Origin: a bacterium
Lineage (GTDB): Bacteria > Actinomycetota > Acidimicrobiia > Spongiisociales > Spongiisociaceae
Assembly: GCA_026710435.1 (NCBI GenBank)
Contig: JAPOQZ010000207.1
Location: 1-49,750, forward strand
Length of the DNA stretch: 49,750 nucleotides
Reading direction: 5' to 3'
Below are positions 19,301-27,615 of this stretch, piece by piece; the stretch's first letter is position 1, and every line of letters starts with the position of its first letter. The position numbers and the translations under genes are program-made. The notes below the pieces were generated by a model, which was not told where the DNA came from, ran no database searches, and saw only the letters and a list, made by a program, of their open reading frames with translations.

Positions 19301-20876
19301 CTTGGGCGAACAGTTGCTTGAAGTAGTCGAACAGCAGGCGGGTGCGTTTCGAGAGGACAGCCGGCGGCGTGTCGGTCCCCATGGAGCCGAGCGCCTCCTC
19401 TCCGCCGAACGCCATCGGGGCGATGAGGATCTTCAGGTCTTCGTGGGTGTAACCGAAGGCCTGGAGGCGCTGGAGAGTCGGAAGCTGCCCGCTCTCGTCG
19501 GGAGCCGCCTCCGGGAGCGTTCGAAGATGGACGAGGCCGTCGCCGAGCCACGCACTGTACGGCCGTGCCGTGGCCAGGTCCTGCTTGATCTCCACGTCCC
19601 TGACGATCCGGCCCCTGACGGTGTCGACAAGGAACATCCTTCCGGGGCGGAGGCGGCCTTTCTCGACGATGCGCGACTGTGGAACGTCGGTCACTCCCAC
19701 TTCCGACGCCATGACAACGAGGTCGTCGTCGCTGACCCAGTAGCGCGAGGGACGTAGCCCATTGCGGTCCAGCACCGCGCCGATCTGCCTCCCGTCGGTG
19801 AAGGCAATGGAAGCCGGACCGTCCCAAGGCTCCATCAAGGACGCGTGGTACCGGTAGAAGTCCCGCACCGACGGATCCATGCTGTCGTGGTTCTCCCACG
19901 GCTCGGGGATCATCATCAGAACCGCCTCCGGCAGCGTGTAACCCCCCATGTATAGGAGTTCCAGGACCTCGTCGAACCCCGCGCTGTCCGACACCCCGGG
20001 AGTGCAGACCGGGAAGATACGGCTCAGGTCTCCGGGGATCAGGTCGGTGGCGAGCAGGCTCTCCCGGGCCCGCATGAAGTTGCGGTTGCCTGCGATGGTG
20101 TTGATCTCTCCGTTGTGGGCGATCATCCGGTACGGGTGAGCCAGCGGCCACATCGGGAAGGTGTTGGTGGAGAAGCGTGCGTGGACGAGAGCGATAGCGC
20201 TCTCGACCCGGTCGTCGTGGAGGTCGGGGAAGAAGTCGGCCAGTTGCAGCCCGGTGAGCATCCCCTTGTAGATGAGTGTCCGGCTGGACAGACTGGGGAA
20301 GTAGACGCCCTCGTGCATGGTGGGTGCCCCGCCGATCGCCTCGAATGGGCGATCACCACCGTCCACCAAGCGGACCTCGTGCTCGATCCGCTTCCTCACC
20401 ACGTAGGCGCGTCTCTCCAGGGCCATCCCGGAAGCACCCCGTCCGTCAACGAACAGCTGCCGCATCCTCGGCATGGTCTTGAGAGCATCCCGCCCCGCGA
20501 CCGAAGGGTCGATCGGCACGTCCCGCCAGCCCAGAACTTCGAGACCCTCGTCGGTCACGATCCGCTCGACTTGCCGGACGCCGAGTGCGGTTAGATCCTC
20601 CCGGTCGGGAAAGAAGGCGATCCCCGTGGCGTAGCGGCCGACCGGCGGTAGGGCGAATGGCACCGCGGCGCGCAGGAAACGGTCTGGAACCTGCAGCAGG
20701 ATACCGGCTCCGTCCCCGGACTCCGGATCGGAACCCGTCGCTCCCCGGTGCTCCATGTTGCAGACGGCCCCGATGGCGAGAGAGACCAGATGGTGGCTGC
20801 GCCTACCCTTGAGATCCGCGACGAAGTTGACGCCACAAGCGTCCCGCTCGAACTCCCTCCGGTAGAGACCCGCCAT
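16299..20876 (-). CDS. gltB: Glutamate synthase large (alpha) subunit
   Basis: Makes two glutamates from glutamine and 2-oxoglutarate. It has a short propeptide, then the catalytic Cys (residue 14, in [12 protein letters not shown]) that becomes the N-terminal nucleophile of the glutaminase domain. The central domain is followed by the FMN-binding synthase domain ([18 protein letters not shown]) and the [3Fe-4S] motif [15 protein letters not shown]. The C-terminal right-handed beta-helix (GAT-like repeats such as [23 protein letters not shown]) is complete. The protein is 1525 aa, normal for bacterial GltB. The ATG at 20876 has GAGAGGGGAA upstream. It forms the operon gltB-gltD. A broken PII regulator gene lies 0.7 kb upstream on the same strand. 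Confidence 0.97.
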   Translation of the reverse strand: MAGLYRREFERDACGVNFVADLKGRRSHHLVSLAIGAVCNMEHRGATGSDPESGDGAGILLQVPDRFLRAAVPFALPPVGRYATGIAFFPDREDLTALGVRQVERIVTDEGLEVLGWRDVPIDPSVAGRDALKTMPRMRQLFVDGRGASGMALERRAYVVRKRIEHEVRLVDGGDRPFEAIGGAPTMHEGVYFPSLSSRTLIYKGMLTGLQLADFFPDLHDDRVESAIALVHARFSTNTFPMWPLAHPYRMIAHNGEINTIAGNRNFMRARESLLATDLIPGDLSRIFPVCTPGVSDSAGFDEVLELLYMGGYTLPEAVLMMIPEPWENHDSMDPSVRDFYRYHASLMEPWDGPASIAFTDGRQIGAVLDRNGLRPSRYWVSDDDLVVMASEVGVTDVPQSRIVEKGRLRPGRMFLVDTVRGRIVRDVEIKQDLATARPYSAWLGDGLVHLRTLPEAAPDESGQLPTLQRLQAFGYTHEDLKILIAPMAFGGEEALGSMGTDTPPAVLSKRTRLLFDYFKQLFAQVTNPPLDAIREELVTSMRTTIGPESNLLDPGPGSCNMIELDRPVIDNGELASLLRMDEAPQVGGSAAVVRCHFPPGGGGEGLREAIEQVCEEVDRLIDSGVWAIILSDRDLGPDRVPIPSLLITAAVHHHLVRTRNRTRVGLIVETGDAREVHHLCLLLGFGATAVNPYMAFAAIDHMIEGRHQGLAGMDPGKAKANYVKAAGKGILKVMSKMGIATVTGYIGAQIFEAVGIGPDVIDRYFTGTVSRIGGVGLDVIAAEAIHRHRAAFAENPGETAHRDLDGGGEYQWRREGEHHLFNPETVYKLQHSTRAGRYDIFNEYTRLVDEQSERLGTLRGLFRFRTDERTSVPIGEVEPASEIMKRFSTGAMSYGSISKEAHETLAIAMNRIGAKSNTGEGGEDPDRNIPDANGDLRRSAVKQVASGRFGVTSEYLVNAEDLQIKMAQGAKPGEGGQLPGYKVYPWIAKTRMSTPGVGLISPPPHHDIYSIEDIKQLIHDLKNSNPEARIHVKLVAQMGVGTVAAGVAKAKADVVLISGHDGGTGASPLTSIKHAGAPWEIGLAETQQTLLLNGLRDRIVVQADGQLKTGRDVVIAALLGADEYGFATAPLVVSGCIMMRVCHLDTCPVGVATQNPELRERFTGKARFVVNFMKFIAEQVREILAELGFRSLDEAIGHAELLELRDAVDHWKNDGLDLSPILHVPQLSPGQARRQTTAQDHSLDQVLDQTLIQLAEGTLAGGAPVTLDLPIRNVNRSVGTLLGYHVTRRYGAEGLPDDSITINFGGNAGMSFGAFLPKGITLRLIGSANDYVGKGLSGGRIVLKPPPEAPLVAEDSIIAGNVILYGATSGEMFLRGVVGERFCVRNSGAVAVVEGVGDHGCEYMTGGRAVILGRTGRNFAAGMSGGIAYVYDQDGSFPSRVNTEMVSLGPLDDDDLSFLHNRITAHYLETDSALASRLLDRWDEEVRRFVKVMPDDYKRVMEAVREAEATGEPVLDVIMAAAHG

Positions 20877-21048
20877 GCAGTTCCCCTCTCCCCCGTGATC
20901 GACCTACCTGAGGGTCCGCACCGACCGGCCCCAGCCTGCCGGAGCTCGGGATGGTCGGCTATCCGCCCACCAGGTAAAGACATCTATTCTACACCCCTGG
21001 ACTCGGCGAGAATCCACTCTTTCCAGCGACCGTGATAATTTGGTGACC

Positions 21049-21504
21049 ATGCCAGTGATCGTGATAGGCGCCGACACCCCGGTCGGGAGAGCAGCGGTGA
21101 AGGCCATAGTTCCGGCCGCGGCGGAAGTCCGTGCCTTCATCTCCGATGCGCAGCAGGCAGGCGCGCTCAAGGCGCGTGGCGTGAAGGTGGCCCTCGGCGA
21201 CGTATCGGACTTCTCCCATGTCGAAGCGGCTGCCCTGAACTGCTTCTGCGCTGTCCTCGTGGCTGAAGCAGCCATGGACGGGCGGGAACGATCATTTGCT
21301 GCCACCGGGCAGGAGGTGTGGGAGGGATGGGCCACCGCCATCCGGAACGCCGGTCTGCAGAGGACGATCTGGGTGAGCAGCAACGAATTCCAAGCACAGC
21401 TTCCCTCGTCGACTCCCGAGGTGGCAACCGTACTTGTTAGCGGCAGCACCGGGGAGGCGGCCCGAGCAATCGCCGAACTCGAAGAGGCACAGAACCTACC
21501 CTGA
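21049..21504 (+). CDS. Small NAD(P)-binding Rossmann-fold protein
   Basis: About 151 aa. It opens with a nucleotide-binding motif, MPVIVIGADTPVGRAAVKAI, close to the GxxGxxG of atypical short-chain dehydrogenases and NmrA-like proteins. A segment ARGVKVALGDVSDFSHVEAA, where such proteins recognise the adenine ribose, follows. It is only half the length of a normal NmrA/SDR protein and lacks a YxxxK motif, so a catalytic role is doubtful and a redox-sensing or purely structural role is possible. I chose the ATG at 21049; a GTG two codons earlier is equally usable. It is divergent from gltB. Confidence 0.65.
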   Translation: MPVIVIGADTPVGRAAVKAIVPAAAEVRAFISDAQQAGALKARGVKVALGDVSDFSHVEAAALNCFCAVLVAEAAMDGRERSFAATGQEVWEGWATAIRNAGLQRTIWVSSNEFQAQLPSSTPEVATVLVSGSTGEAARAIAELEEAQNLP

Positions 21505-21584
21505 ACCATGGACATGTAGGTTCGCTCCGGGTTGATTCCCTCTGAATCGACTCAAAGCCCGCGACCGGGAGCATCGGGGCCACA

Positions 21585-21791
21585 TCACCGCGCTTCAGCG
21601 CCCCGATCGCCAGTCCGGATAGGAGTAACAGCCTGCACAGGGAGGACCGCCAGCTATCCATCACCCACTCCACCCGTGTACACGTCATCCTGGATGGCGT
21701 TCACATCCTCCTCCACCTGGTCGTCCGCTGGCAACAACTCGATCCTGGTCTTCTGTGTGAACTCAGGCGAGCACTCAGCCCGCGGTGACAG
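21585..21791 (-). pseudogene. glnB: Remnant of a PII nitrogen regulatory protein gene (glnB/glnK)
   Basis: In one frame the minus strand reads ECSPEFTQKTRIELLPADDQ, VEEDVNAIQDDVYTGGVGDG, a TAG stop (21654-21656), LAVLPVQAVTPIRTGDRG and AEAR followed by TGA. This matches the C-terminal 60% of PII, where intact proteins read about ...IEIVVPDDQVEEVVEAI...TGKIGDGKIFV.PVEEV.RIRTGERG.EAL. The stop sits at the Lys of GDGKI, one base change from AAG, and the T-loop and N-terminal half are missing upstream, where the aminotransferase gene ends. It is clearly a decayed, non-functional PII gene. It lies upstream of gltB. Confidence 0.85.
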
Positions 21792-21823
21792 CGCAGCCGG
21801 ATCCGCCCGGGCCGTTAGTCGAG

Positions 21824-22951
21824 CTAAGTAGCGAAACTTCCCCGTGTCCTCAAGATCTCTCCGAGTGCTGCAGCAGCGTCGGGATGGGTGCTGGCGTGGG
21901 GCGCAACGCGAAGGTAGCCGCCCCGTTCCGTGAGGAAGAAACCCGCTTCGGTCAAGCGGGCATACGCGTCGGCTGACGACTCGCCGGAAGGACGGAAGGT
22001 GACGATCCCACTGCGCTCCGAGTCGCTCAGCGGGGGGCAAAGCACTACGGCTCCGGCAGCAAGAACTTCCTCCTCGACGGACTTGGACCGGGCAATCACC
22101 GCTCTCTCGACATCCTCCATAGGGACCTCGCCGAGGGCTTCAAGAGAGCCGCGGAGGGCCGCAACCGCGGTGAATGGAGGGCTCCCCATGGTGAAGCGAC
22201 CGGCGTCGGAAAGCGGAGGATGGGGAAGCGGAACCTGGACATCGAACGGATCCTCGACACCGGGCCAGCCCACCAGGGTGGGCGAGAGCCTTTCCAGCGC
22301 CCGGTCGGAAACGGCCATCACGCCGACGCCGCCACCGGCCCGCAACCACTTGTGACCGGCCGCGACCGCAACGTCGACATGCTCCATCGAGAATTCCAGC
22401 GCGCCCTGACCCTGAACGGCGTCGATCACCAGGAGTGCATCCCCAGCAGCTTCCCGCAGCGAAGCGAGGTCGCATCTGAAACCGGTGTGGTAGTCGACGT
22501 AGCTGGCAGCAACCGCAACTGTGGAAGTATCGACCGCGTCGGCAACCAGATCCGCGGTGAGGCGACCTGCCTGCACCTCGACCATTCTGAGTTCGATGCG
22601 GCCTGCTTCTGCTGCCCGTGTCCAGGGGTAGAGATTCGCGGGAAACTCGGTCTCCGGAACCACCACCGACCCGCGAGGAAGTCCGAACGCTACCGTGAAG
22701 AGCCCGGTAGAGGTGTTGGGAACGATCCCCACCCGCCCCGGATCGGTCCTCAGTAGTCGGGCAGCGAGGGCGGCGGTCGTCCCGAGTTCGCCCATGACGA
22801 ACGGCACCAGTTTCTCCGTCCGCCCGGCCATGACCTCGGCCATCGACGCCAGACGACGGCGGGCCGGGATGGACATGGCTCCGATGGCCGCGAAGTCAAC
22901 AAATCCGAACGGCTCGTCATAGTGGTCGAGGAATGATCGCGGGAGGCTCAT
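21824..22951 (-). CDS. Class V aminotransferase-fold PLP enzyme
   Basis: A PLP-dependent fold type I protein of 375 aa. The Lys that binds PLP is in VAVAAGHKWLRAGGGVGVM (about residue 215). The preceding Asp and His ligands are in LLVIDAVQGQGAL and SYVDYHTGF. It resembles the isopenicillin N epimerase / cysteine desulfurase-like group. It does not have the HKMLGPTG-type context of SufS, so I do not assign it to the SUF system. The start ATG at 22951 gives a conventional length. The substrate is unknown. It stands alone, with the PII remnant beyond its stop. Confidence 0.8.
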   Translation of the reverse strand: MSLPRSFLDHYDEPFGFVDFAAIGAMSIPARRRLASMAEVMAGRTEKLVPFVMGELGTTAALAARLLRTDPGRVGIVPNTSTGLFTVAFGLPRGSVVVPETEFPANLYPWTRAAEAGRIELRMVEVQAGRLTADLVADAVDTSTVAVAASYVDYHTGFRCDLASLREAAGDALLVIDAVQGQGALEFSMEHVDVAVAAGHKWLRAGGGVGVMAVSDRALERLSPTLVGWPGVEDPFDVQVPLPHPPLSDAGRFTMGSPPFTAVAALRGSLEALGEVPMEDVERAVIARSKSVEEEVLAAGAVVLCPPLSDSERSGIVTFRPSGESSADAYARLTEAGFFLTERGGYLRVAPHASTHPDAAAALGEILRTRGSFAT

Positions 22952-23308
22952 CAGTACCGGAAGACTAGAGCGCGTTCACGCTATGCACAGTCAATACGGT
23001 GCTGCGGGTCCCGTGGTTGGTCTGTGGGGCGGCGGTGGGATATGGCGCCGCAAGCGGCGTCTATGGCAAGGACTCGCCGACGAAGGCGTACCCGCCAGGG
23101 TACGTCGAGGAGGCAGGACGCAGCCAAAGGCGTCGATGGCGGTCCAGAGCACGCCACCCGCAACGCAGACCAACCACGATCACCAGGTTGGTCTGTGCAG
23201 ATGCCAAACCTCCATGTCGACGAACAGCGGGACAACCTGGGTCCTCGTCTTTTCGAGCATCCCCGACGGGCCCTACGCTATGCCCACCGTCTGGAACCGG
23301 AGTGTTGA
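22952..23308. other. Gene-free interval with inverted repeat; possible decayed ORF
   Basis: The stretch holds the sequence GTGGTTGGTCTG near 23017 and its inverted partner CAGACCAACCAC near 23166, about 150 bp apart, with a second direct TTGGTCTGTGCAG close by. On the minus strand, fragments LVIVVGL, VAGGVLWTAIDAFG and YPGGYAFVGESLP appear in successive frames separated by single-base shifts, as in a decayed membrane-protein gene. I see no intact gene, and this reading is tentative. Confidence 0.3.
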
Positions 23309-24418
23309 ATGGCCGATCTACCGGCGACAACCGGGGCACTCGTCATCGGATGCGGGATTGTCGGCGCCTGCACGGCCTACCACCTGGCGCGCTCCGGGGT
23401 GGACGTGACCGTCCTGGAGCGGGACACGATCGGCTCTGGATCGACCAGCAAAGCGGCCGGAGGGTTCAGGGCACAGTTCTCCGACGAACTCAATATCAGG
23501 ATGGCCGTCGAGAACATCCGACGTCTGGTGAACTTCGATGCAGAGTTCGACACCGACATCGGAATGAAGCAGTGGGGTTACCTCTTCTTGCTGAGAGAAG
23601 GCGAAGTGGAACCGTTCCGTAACGCTGTCGACTTGCAGCGGTCTCACGGCGTGCCTTCCGAACTGATCGACGTGGGCACGGCTAGGGAAATGGTTCCTGG
23701 AATCCGGACCGACGACCTGGTGGCTGCCACCTTCTGCCCGCTGGACGGTACCTGTACCCCGGAGGCCGTGGCCTACGGATACGCCCGCGCCGCTTCCCGT
23801 AGCGGGGCGCGGATCGTTCAGGGCTGCGAGGCGATCGGAGTAGACACGGCGGGGGGCCGCATCAAGGGAGTCCGGACCACTCGCGGTTACATCTCCACCG
23901 GGGAGGTTGTGCTCGCTGCAGGAGTGTGGAGCCCCCGGCTGGCCGCTCCGGTAGGTCTTGATCTCCCTGTCCGACCCGTGAAACGACACATCTGGCTCAC
24001 GAGGGGACCCGACCCGTTCCCCAACCGCATCCCGATGGTGATCGACTTCGCCACCGGTTTCTATTTTCACCGAGAGGGCCAGGGCCTGGCTATGGGCGGC
24101 CGCGAAGAGACCCTCGACGATCTGGCGCCTGCTGTCCTCAACAGGGCTCCCTCGCTGCTCGAGGCTGAGATAACGCACGAATGGTGGGGCTACTACGCGG
24201 TGAGCCCCGACCACAACGCGATCATCGGAACCGCGGACGGTGTCGGACGCCTCCATTACGCCACCGGATTCAGCGGCCACGGATTCCAGCAGGGTCCGGT
24301 CGTCGGCGAGCACCTTGCTCATCTGGTGATGGGAACTCCCCCGACCTTCGACCTATCGCCCTTCGACGTCCGCCGTTTCGAGACCGGGAATGTGGTCCCG
24401 GAAACGGCGGTCATCTGA
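23309..24418 (+). CDS. FAD-dependent oxidoreductase (DAO family, sarcosine oxidase beta-like)
   Basis: D-amino-acid/sarcosine oxidase type flavoprotein of 369 aa. The FAD motif is ALVIGCGIVGACTAYHLARSG, followed by GSGSTSKAAGGFRAQFSDE, the sarcosine-oxidase-beta-like flavin-contact block. The C-terminal HYATGFSGHGFQQGPVVGEHLA is the family's final FAD block. It is the first gene of a three-gene operon: its TGA overlaps the aconitase-X start (TGATG). The partner suggests oxidation of a cyclic imino acid such as a proline derivative, which is inference from context. Confidence 0.85.
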   Translation: MADLPATTGALVIGCGIVGACTAYHLARSGVDVTVLERDTIGSGSTSKAAGGFRAQFSDELNIRMAVENIRRLVNFDAEFDTDIGMKQWGYLFLLREGEVEPFRNAVDLQRSHGVPSELIDVGTAREMVPGIRTDDLVAATFCPLDGTCTPEAVAYGYARAASRSGARIVQGCEAIGVDTAGGRIKGVRTTRGYISTGEVVLAAGVWSPRLAAPVGLDLPVRPVKRHIWLTRGPDPFPNRIPMVIDFATGFYFHREGQGLAMGGREETLDDLAPAVLNRAPSLLEAEITHEWWGYYAVSPDHNAIIGTADGVGRLHYATGFSGHGFQQGPVVGEHLAHLVMGTPPTFDLSPFDVRRFETGNVVPETAVI

Positions 24419-25665
24419 TGGCAGAACCCTTGCTCACCTCGGCGGACCTCGCAATGTTGAACGGTGAGAGCGGCGAGGCCGAGGTTCTCGCCATGCGTCT
24501 CCTCATCGGGCTTGCCAGGGCCACGCGCGCTCGCCGGCTGATCGATGTCTCCAGTGCCCACATCGACGGCACGCTGTACCTTGGCCGGGCCAGTCTCGAC
24601 TACGCCGTCCGGCTACGTGACCTGGGGGGACGGGTGCGGGTTCCAACCACGCTGAACGTGACCTCGCTGGACCTGCTGCATCCGGAGTTGTTCCGTGGGG
24701 AAGCCCGGACCCGGGCAGCCGCCATGGCCACGATAGAGGCCTACGTAGACATGGGCGGGCGACCAACGTGGACCTGCGCTCCTTACCAGCTCCCGGAACG
24801 ACCCTGCTTCGGAGACCGGGTCGCGTGGGGAGAGTCCAATGCCATCGTATTCGCCAACTCGGTTCTCGGTGCTCGAACCCCCCGCTTCGGTGACTTCGTC
24901 GACATAGCCGCAGCCCTCGCAGGCCGGGCTCCCGAGTTCGGCCTGTACCTCGACGAGAATCGTCAAGCCGGCCTGTGCTTCGACGTGTCAGGAATCCCCG
25001 CGCACGCCAGGAGCGGGGAACAGTTCTTCGCGGTGCTGGGATTCCTGGTGGGGAAGGAGGCCGGTACCGATGTTCCGGCGATCATCAGCCTCGAGACCGC
25101 AACCGAGGACGAACTGAAGACACTCGGCGCGGCCGCCGCTACTTCCGGCTCGGTCGGGATGGTGCATGTGGTCGGAGTGACGCCGGAGGCGCCTGACCTG
25201 GAAAGCGCCACCGGAGGCCGGGTTCCCCGGTTCGTAGTGGTCGGGAGGGAGGCGCTCGACGCGGCTTACAGAAGTCTCTCGACTCCGGGTTCGGGAGCCT
25301 TGCGAACCGTCAACCTGGGTACGCCGCATTACTCCGAAAGCCAGATCGCCCGGCTCGCGGACCTACTGGGCGGCCGGCTGGTCCACGAAAGGGTCACCCT
25401 CTACGTGAACACCGGCCGGGATGTCCTCCGATCGGCCCCCGGCGTGGGACGGCTCGAGGCCCTCGGAGTGACATTCGTGGTGGATACCTGCACGTACGTC
25501 ACTCCGATCATCGGGGACCGGGACGGTGTGGCCATGACCGACTCCGCCAAGTGGGCCTACTACGCACCCGGGAATCTCGGGCTGGAGGTGGTGTTCGGCT
25601 CGACCTCCGACTGCGTGGAGTCCGCGGTGGCCGGACGGGTACTAAGGGAGAGCCCGCCGTGGTGA
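24418..25665 (+). CDS. Aconitase X large subunit, putative cis-3-hydroxy-L-proline dehydratase
   Basis: Catalytic subunit of the aconitase-X family, 415 aa. It opens with LTSADLAMLNGESGEAEVLAMRLL, and has the family blocks RVPTTLNVTSLDLLHP, TWTCAPYQLPERPCFGDRVAWGESNAIVFANSVLGART, LFVDISGIP-like CFDVSGIP, and the C-terminal CTYVTPIIG and TDSAKWAYYAPGN. The Cys residues at TCAPY and DTCTYV are expected Fe-S ligands. In bacteria, two-subunit AcnX enzymes act as cis-3-hydroxy-L-proline dehydratases; in archaea relatives are phosphomevalonate dehydratases. No mevalonate gene is nearby, so the proline role is preferred. The start ATG overlaps the TGA of the oxidoreductase gene. Confidence 0.85.
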   Translation: MAEPLLTSADLAMLNGESGEAEVLAMRLLIGLARATRARRLIDVSSAHIDGTLYLGRASLDYAVRLRDLGGRVRVPTTLNVTSLDLLHPELFRGEARTRAAAMATIEAYVDMGGRPTWTCAPYQLPERPCFGDRVAWGESNAIVFANSVLGARTPRFGDFVDIAAALAGRAPEFGLYLDENRQAGLCFDVSGIPAHARSGEQFFAVLGFLVGKEAGTDVPAIISLETATEDELKTLGAAAATSGSVGMVHVVGVTPEAPDLESATGGRVPRFVVVGREALDAAYRSLSTPGSGALRTVNLGTPHYSESQIARLADLLGGRLVHERVTLYVNTGRDVLRSAPGVGRLEALGVTFVVDTCTYVTPIIGDRDGVAMTDSAKWAYYAPGNLGLEVVFGSTSDCVESAVAGRVLRESPPW

Positions 25666-26090
25666 CCCTCCGCCTGCAAGGGGAACCGATCTGGGACGGT
25701 GACGCCCAAGGGATGGGTCTTGTCCTCGACGAGCCGCTCAGCTGGTGGGGAGGCATCGATCCGGAGACCGGCACGGTGATCGACCGCAGCCACCCGCAGT
25801 GCGGCGCCTGCACGACCGGACGCATCCTCGTCCTCCCCGGAGGTCGAGGCTCGTCCGGCGGCTCCGCGGTGCTCGCCGAATCCATCCGCCTCCGCACCGG
25901 CCCCGCCGGACTCGTGCTGCGGACCGTCGACCCGATACTGGTGGTCGGGGCGATGGTGGCGGCCGAACTGTACCCGCGGCGGCGTTGCCCGGTGGTGGTG
26001 GTCGAGCACGGATACGATCTGCTTTCCGGCCACTCCCCCATCCGGATCCACTCCGACGGCCTTGTCGAGCAGGTGCTCCCCGACTCGTAG
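25659..26090 (+). CDS. Aconitase X small (swivel) subunit
   Basis: Small subunit of 143 aa (DUF126-type swivel domain). The family blocks GMGLVLDEPLSWWGGIDPETGTVIDR, CGACTTGRILVLPGGRGSSGGSAVLAE and GPAGLVLRTVDPILVVGAMVA contain the glycine-rich substrate-binding loop. Its GTG overlaps the end of the large-subunit gene, with GGGAG upstream, so the two chains are made together. It is split from the large subunit, as in many bacteria; other organisms have a fused protein. Confidence 0.88.
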   Translation: MVTLRLQGEPIWDGDAQGMGLVLDEPLSWWGGIDPETGTVIDRSHPQCGACTTGRILVLPGGRGSSGGSAVLAESIRLRTGPAGLVLRTVDPILVVGAMVAAELYPRRRCPVVVVEHGYDLLSGHSPIRIHSDGLVEQVLPDS

Positions 26091-26185
26091 CCCCCCGGCC
26101 CGAAGCCGTGGGAGTCATCTGCTACTCATGTTCGGAAGCTGCGACAGCCGCCATGGTTTGGCGCCGGACTGCATGCCGAGGACCG

Positions 26186-26818
26186 CTACCCGCCTCCCAG
26201 ACGGGCCTCCACGAGTTGGTTGACCGATTCGAGGGCGGCCGTAGCGTGGATGATCCTCTCCCCCGGGTCGTCGTCCTCAAGTATCCGTTGCCGGTCGAGA
26301 TCCGGCACGGGAAAGAGTTCGAGTGCCCGATACGCGGCAGCGAGCGGATCAGCCGGCAGGGGTGCGATCGCCCCGGTTCCCAGACCCAATTCGGACATCA
26401 TGGCCAGCCCGCGAGAGAAGGCTCGTTCAAGAGGGTCTCGCAGTCCGGGATCGGCGACATACCGCTCCGGGTCGGGAATGTACCTCACCACGGCCTGCGG
26501 GAACGGATCGTCTTCGATCCACTTCTCCACCCGGAACCGGGTGCAGCCGCGGGCTGCCACCATGAGATGGCCGTTCCCGAGAGACCAGACCTGCTCGATC
26601 GTTACCGACACCCCGACGTCGAAACGCACGTCCCCTCCGCCTACCTCACTCCCCCGCTCGATCAACACCACCCCAAAGCCGATCTGGCGATTGAGGCAGC
26701 CGTCCATCATCTGGCGGTACCGGGGCTCGAACACCCTCAGGGTCACAGAGCTACCCGGGAAGATCCCCCGTCCCAGCGGGAACATGGGAAGCCATTGGAC
26801 AGGTTGGTCCTCAACCAT
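26186..26818 (-). CDS. LON substrate-binding domain protein
   Basis: Stand-alone N-terminal Lon-type (PUA-like) domain, 210 aa, with no ATPase or protease domain. The start LPMFPLGRGIFPGSSVTLRVFEPRYRQMM is the diagnostic segment, followed by GFGVVLIERGSEVGGG and ARGCTRFRVEKW. Such proteins are common in actinobacteria and of unknown function. The ATG at 26818 lies within the end of the upstream gene (stop at 26811), so the two form an operon. The second half is helical. Confidence 0.85.
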   Translation of the reverse strand: MVEDQPVQWLPMFPLGRGIFPGSSVTLRVFEPRYRQMMDGCLNRQIGFGVVLIERGSEVGGGDVRFDVGVSVTIEQVWSLGNGHLMVAARGCTRFRVEKWIEDDPFPQAVVRYIPDPERYVADPGLRDPLERAFSRGLAMMSELGLGTGAIAPLPADPLAAAYRALELFPVPDLDRQRILEDDDPGERIIHATAALESVNQLVEARLGGG

Positions 26819-27302
26819 CTTCCGGCCGGATCGAACGGCGAGGCGCCTGCCGAGGGCGACCGGCGCGCTTCTCCACCCGGAACCGCACGCGAGCGACTTC
26901 GGTTCCGCTGACGAAGATCGGGAACGCGTACCCACCCGGCTTCGGGAACAGCAGGTTGTTGAAGGTGAAGGCCCTCGTGACGCCGGTGTCACTCCCGGCC
27001 GGCCTCCCCAGGCGCCGGGTCACCTTTATCCGCTGCGAGAAACGCTTCCCCCCGAACAGGCTCTTCCCGTCCTCGTTCACCAGATCGACCGAGAGTTCGA
27101 ACTCATCGATGTGTGACCAGGGCACCCGTATGCGGAGCCCGATGCCCATCGAAGGATGCCGGGCGGGAAAAGACCCCACCCATAGCATGTCCCACCCTCC
27201 ACCAAGGACGTATAGCTTGCCTCCCATCGCCTGCACGGCGTCGGCCACCATGGCGAACTCGACCCTGGGAGCGGGGTCCAGGGATGCCTCGAATGATTCC
27301 AC
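26811..27302 (-). CDS. Conserved hypothetical protein (resembles DUF6941)
   Basis: Protein of 163 aa with a beta-rich N-terminal part. The segment ADAVQAMGGKLYVLGGGWD recalls the DUF6941 family, which I name with caution. The C-terminus is Arg-rich. No catalytic motif is seen. The GTG start at 27302 lies only 11 bases from the end of repeat A3 (27314), so its normal upstream region has been displaced by the element; no clear ribosome site is left between them. Operon with the LON-domain gene. Confidence 0.6.
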   Translation of the reverse strand: MESFEASLDPAPRVEFAMVADAVQAMGGKLYVLGGGWDMLWVGSFPARHPSMGIGLRIRVPWSHIDEFELSVDLVNEDGKSLFGGKRFSQRIKVTRRLGRPAGSDTGVTRAFTFNNLLFPKPGGYAFPIFVSGTEVARVRFRVEKRAGRPRQAPRRSIRPEDG

Positions 27303-27313
27303 GGTTCATAACT

Positions 27314-27391
27314 CTAGGAGGGTGCTGAACAATGACGATTGCTCGGGCCTACCGCCCGCCGGCCCAGGAATAATGCCGGCGGTTGGCAGGC
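27314..27391 (+). repeat. Family A element, copy A3 (truncated, about 78 bp)
   Basis: It matches A2 from the left CTAGGAGGGTGCTGAACAAT through the inner hairpin to GGTTGGCAGG, then the similarity stops at 27391; the right arm of about 30 bases is missing. It lies between two divergent genes, just before the start of the DUF6941-like gene. Confidence 0.82.
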
Positions 27392-27615
27392 TTCGTACGG
27401 TCGCTTGGAGAATCGGCCACAATGCCGCTTTCTCGGCGCATCTCTCCCGGCCTGCCAGGGATCGTCCTGGAAACGACTCCCCGTACATGGACACTCATTG
27501 CGTCCTTTGCTAGTGTGGATATTTCGCCGCGCGGCATGGGGAGGCACGGGCGCGATGGCGTGCGTTCCCTTGCCCGCTCATATCCAATCGGACCCGCGGT
27601 TCAGAGGAGGAACCT

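Noticed and set aside
21824..22951. Class V aminotransferase as the missing SufS
   Set aside because: The PLP-Lys context (GHKWLRAGGG) is not that of SufS/IscS, no adjacent sufU is present, and the gene is 7 kb from sufB.
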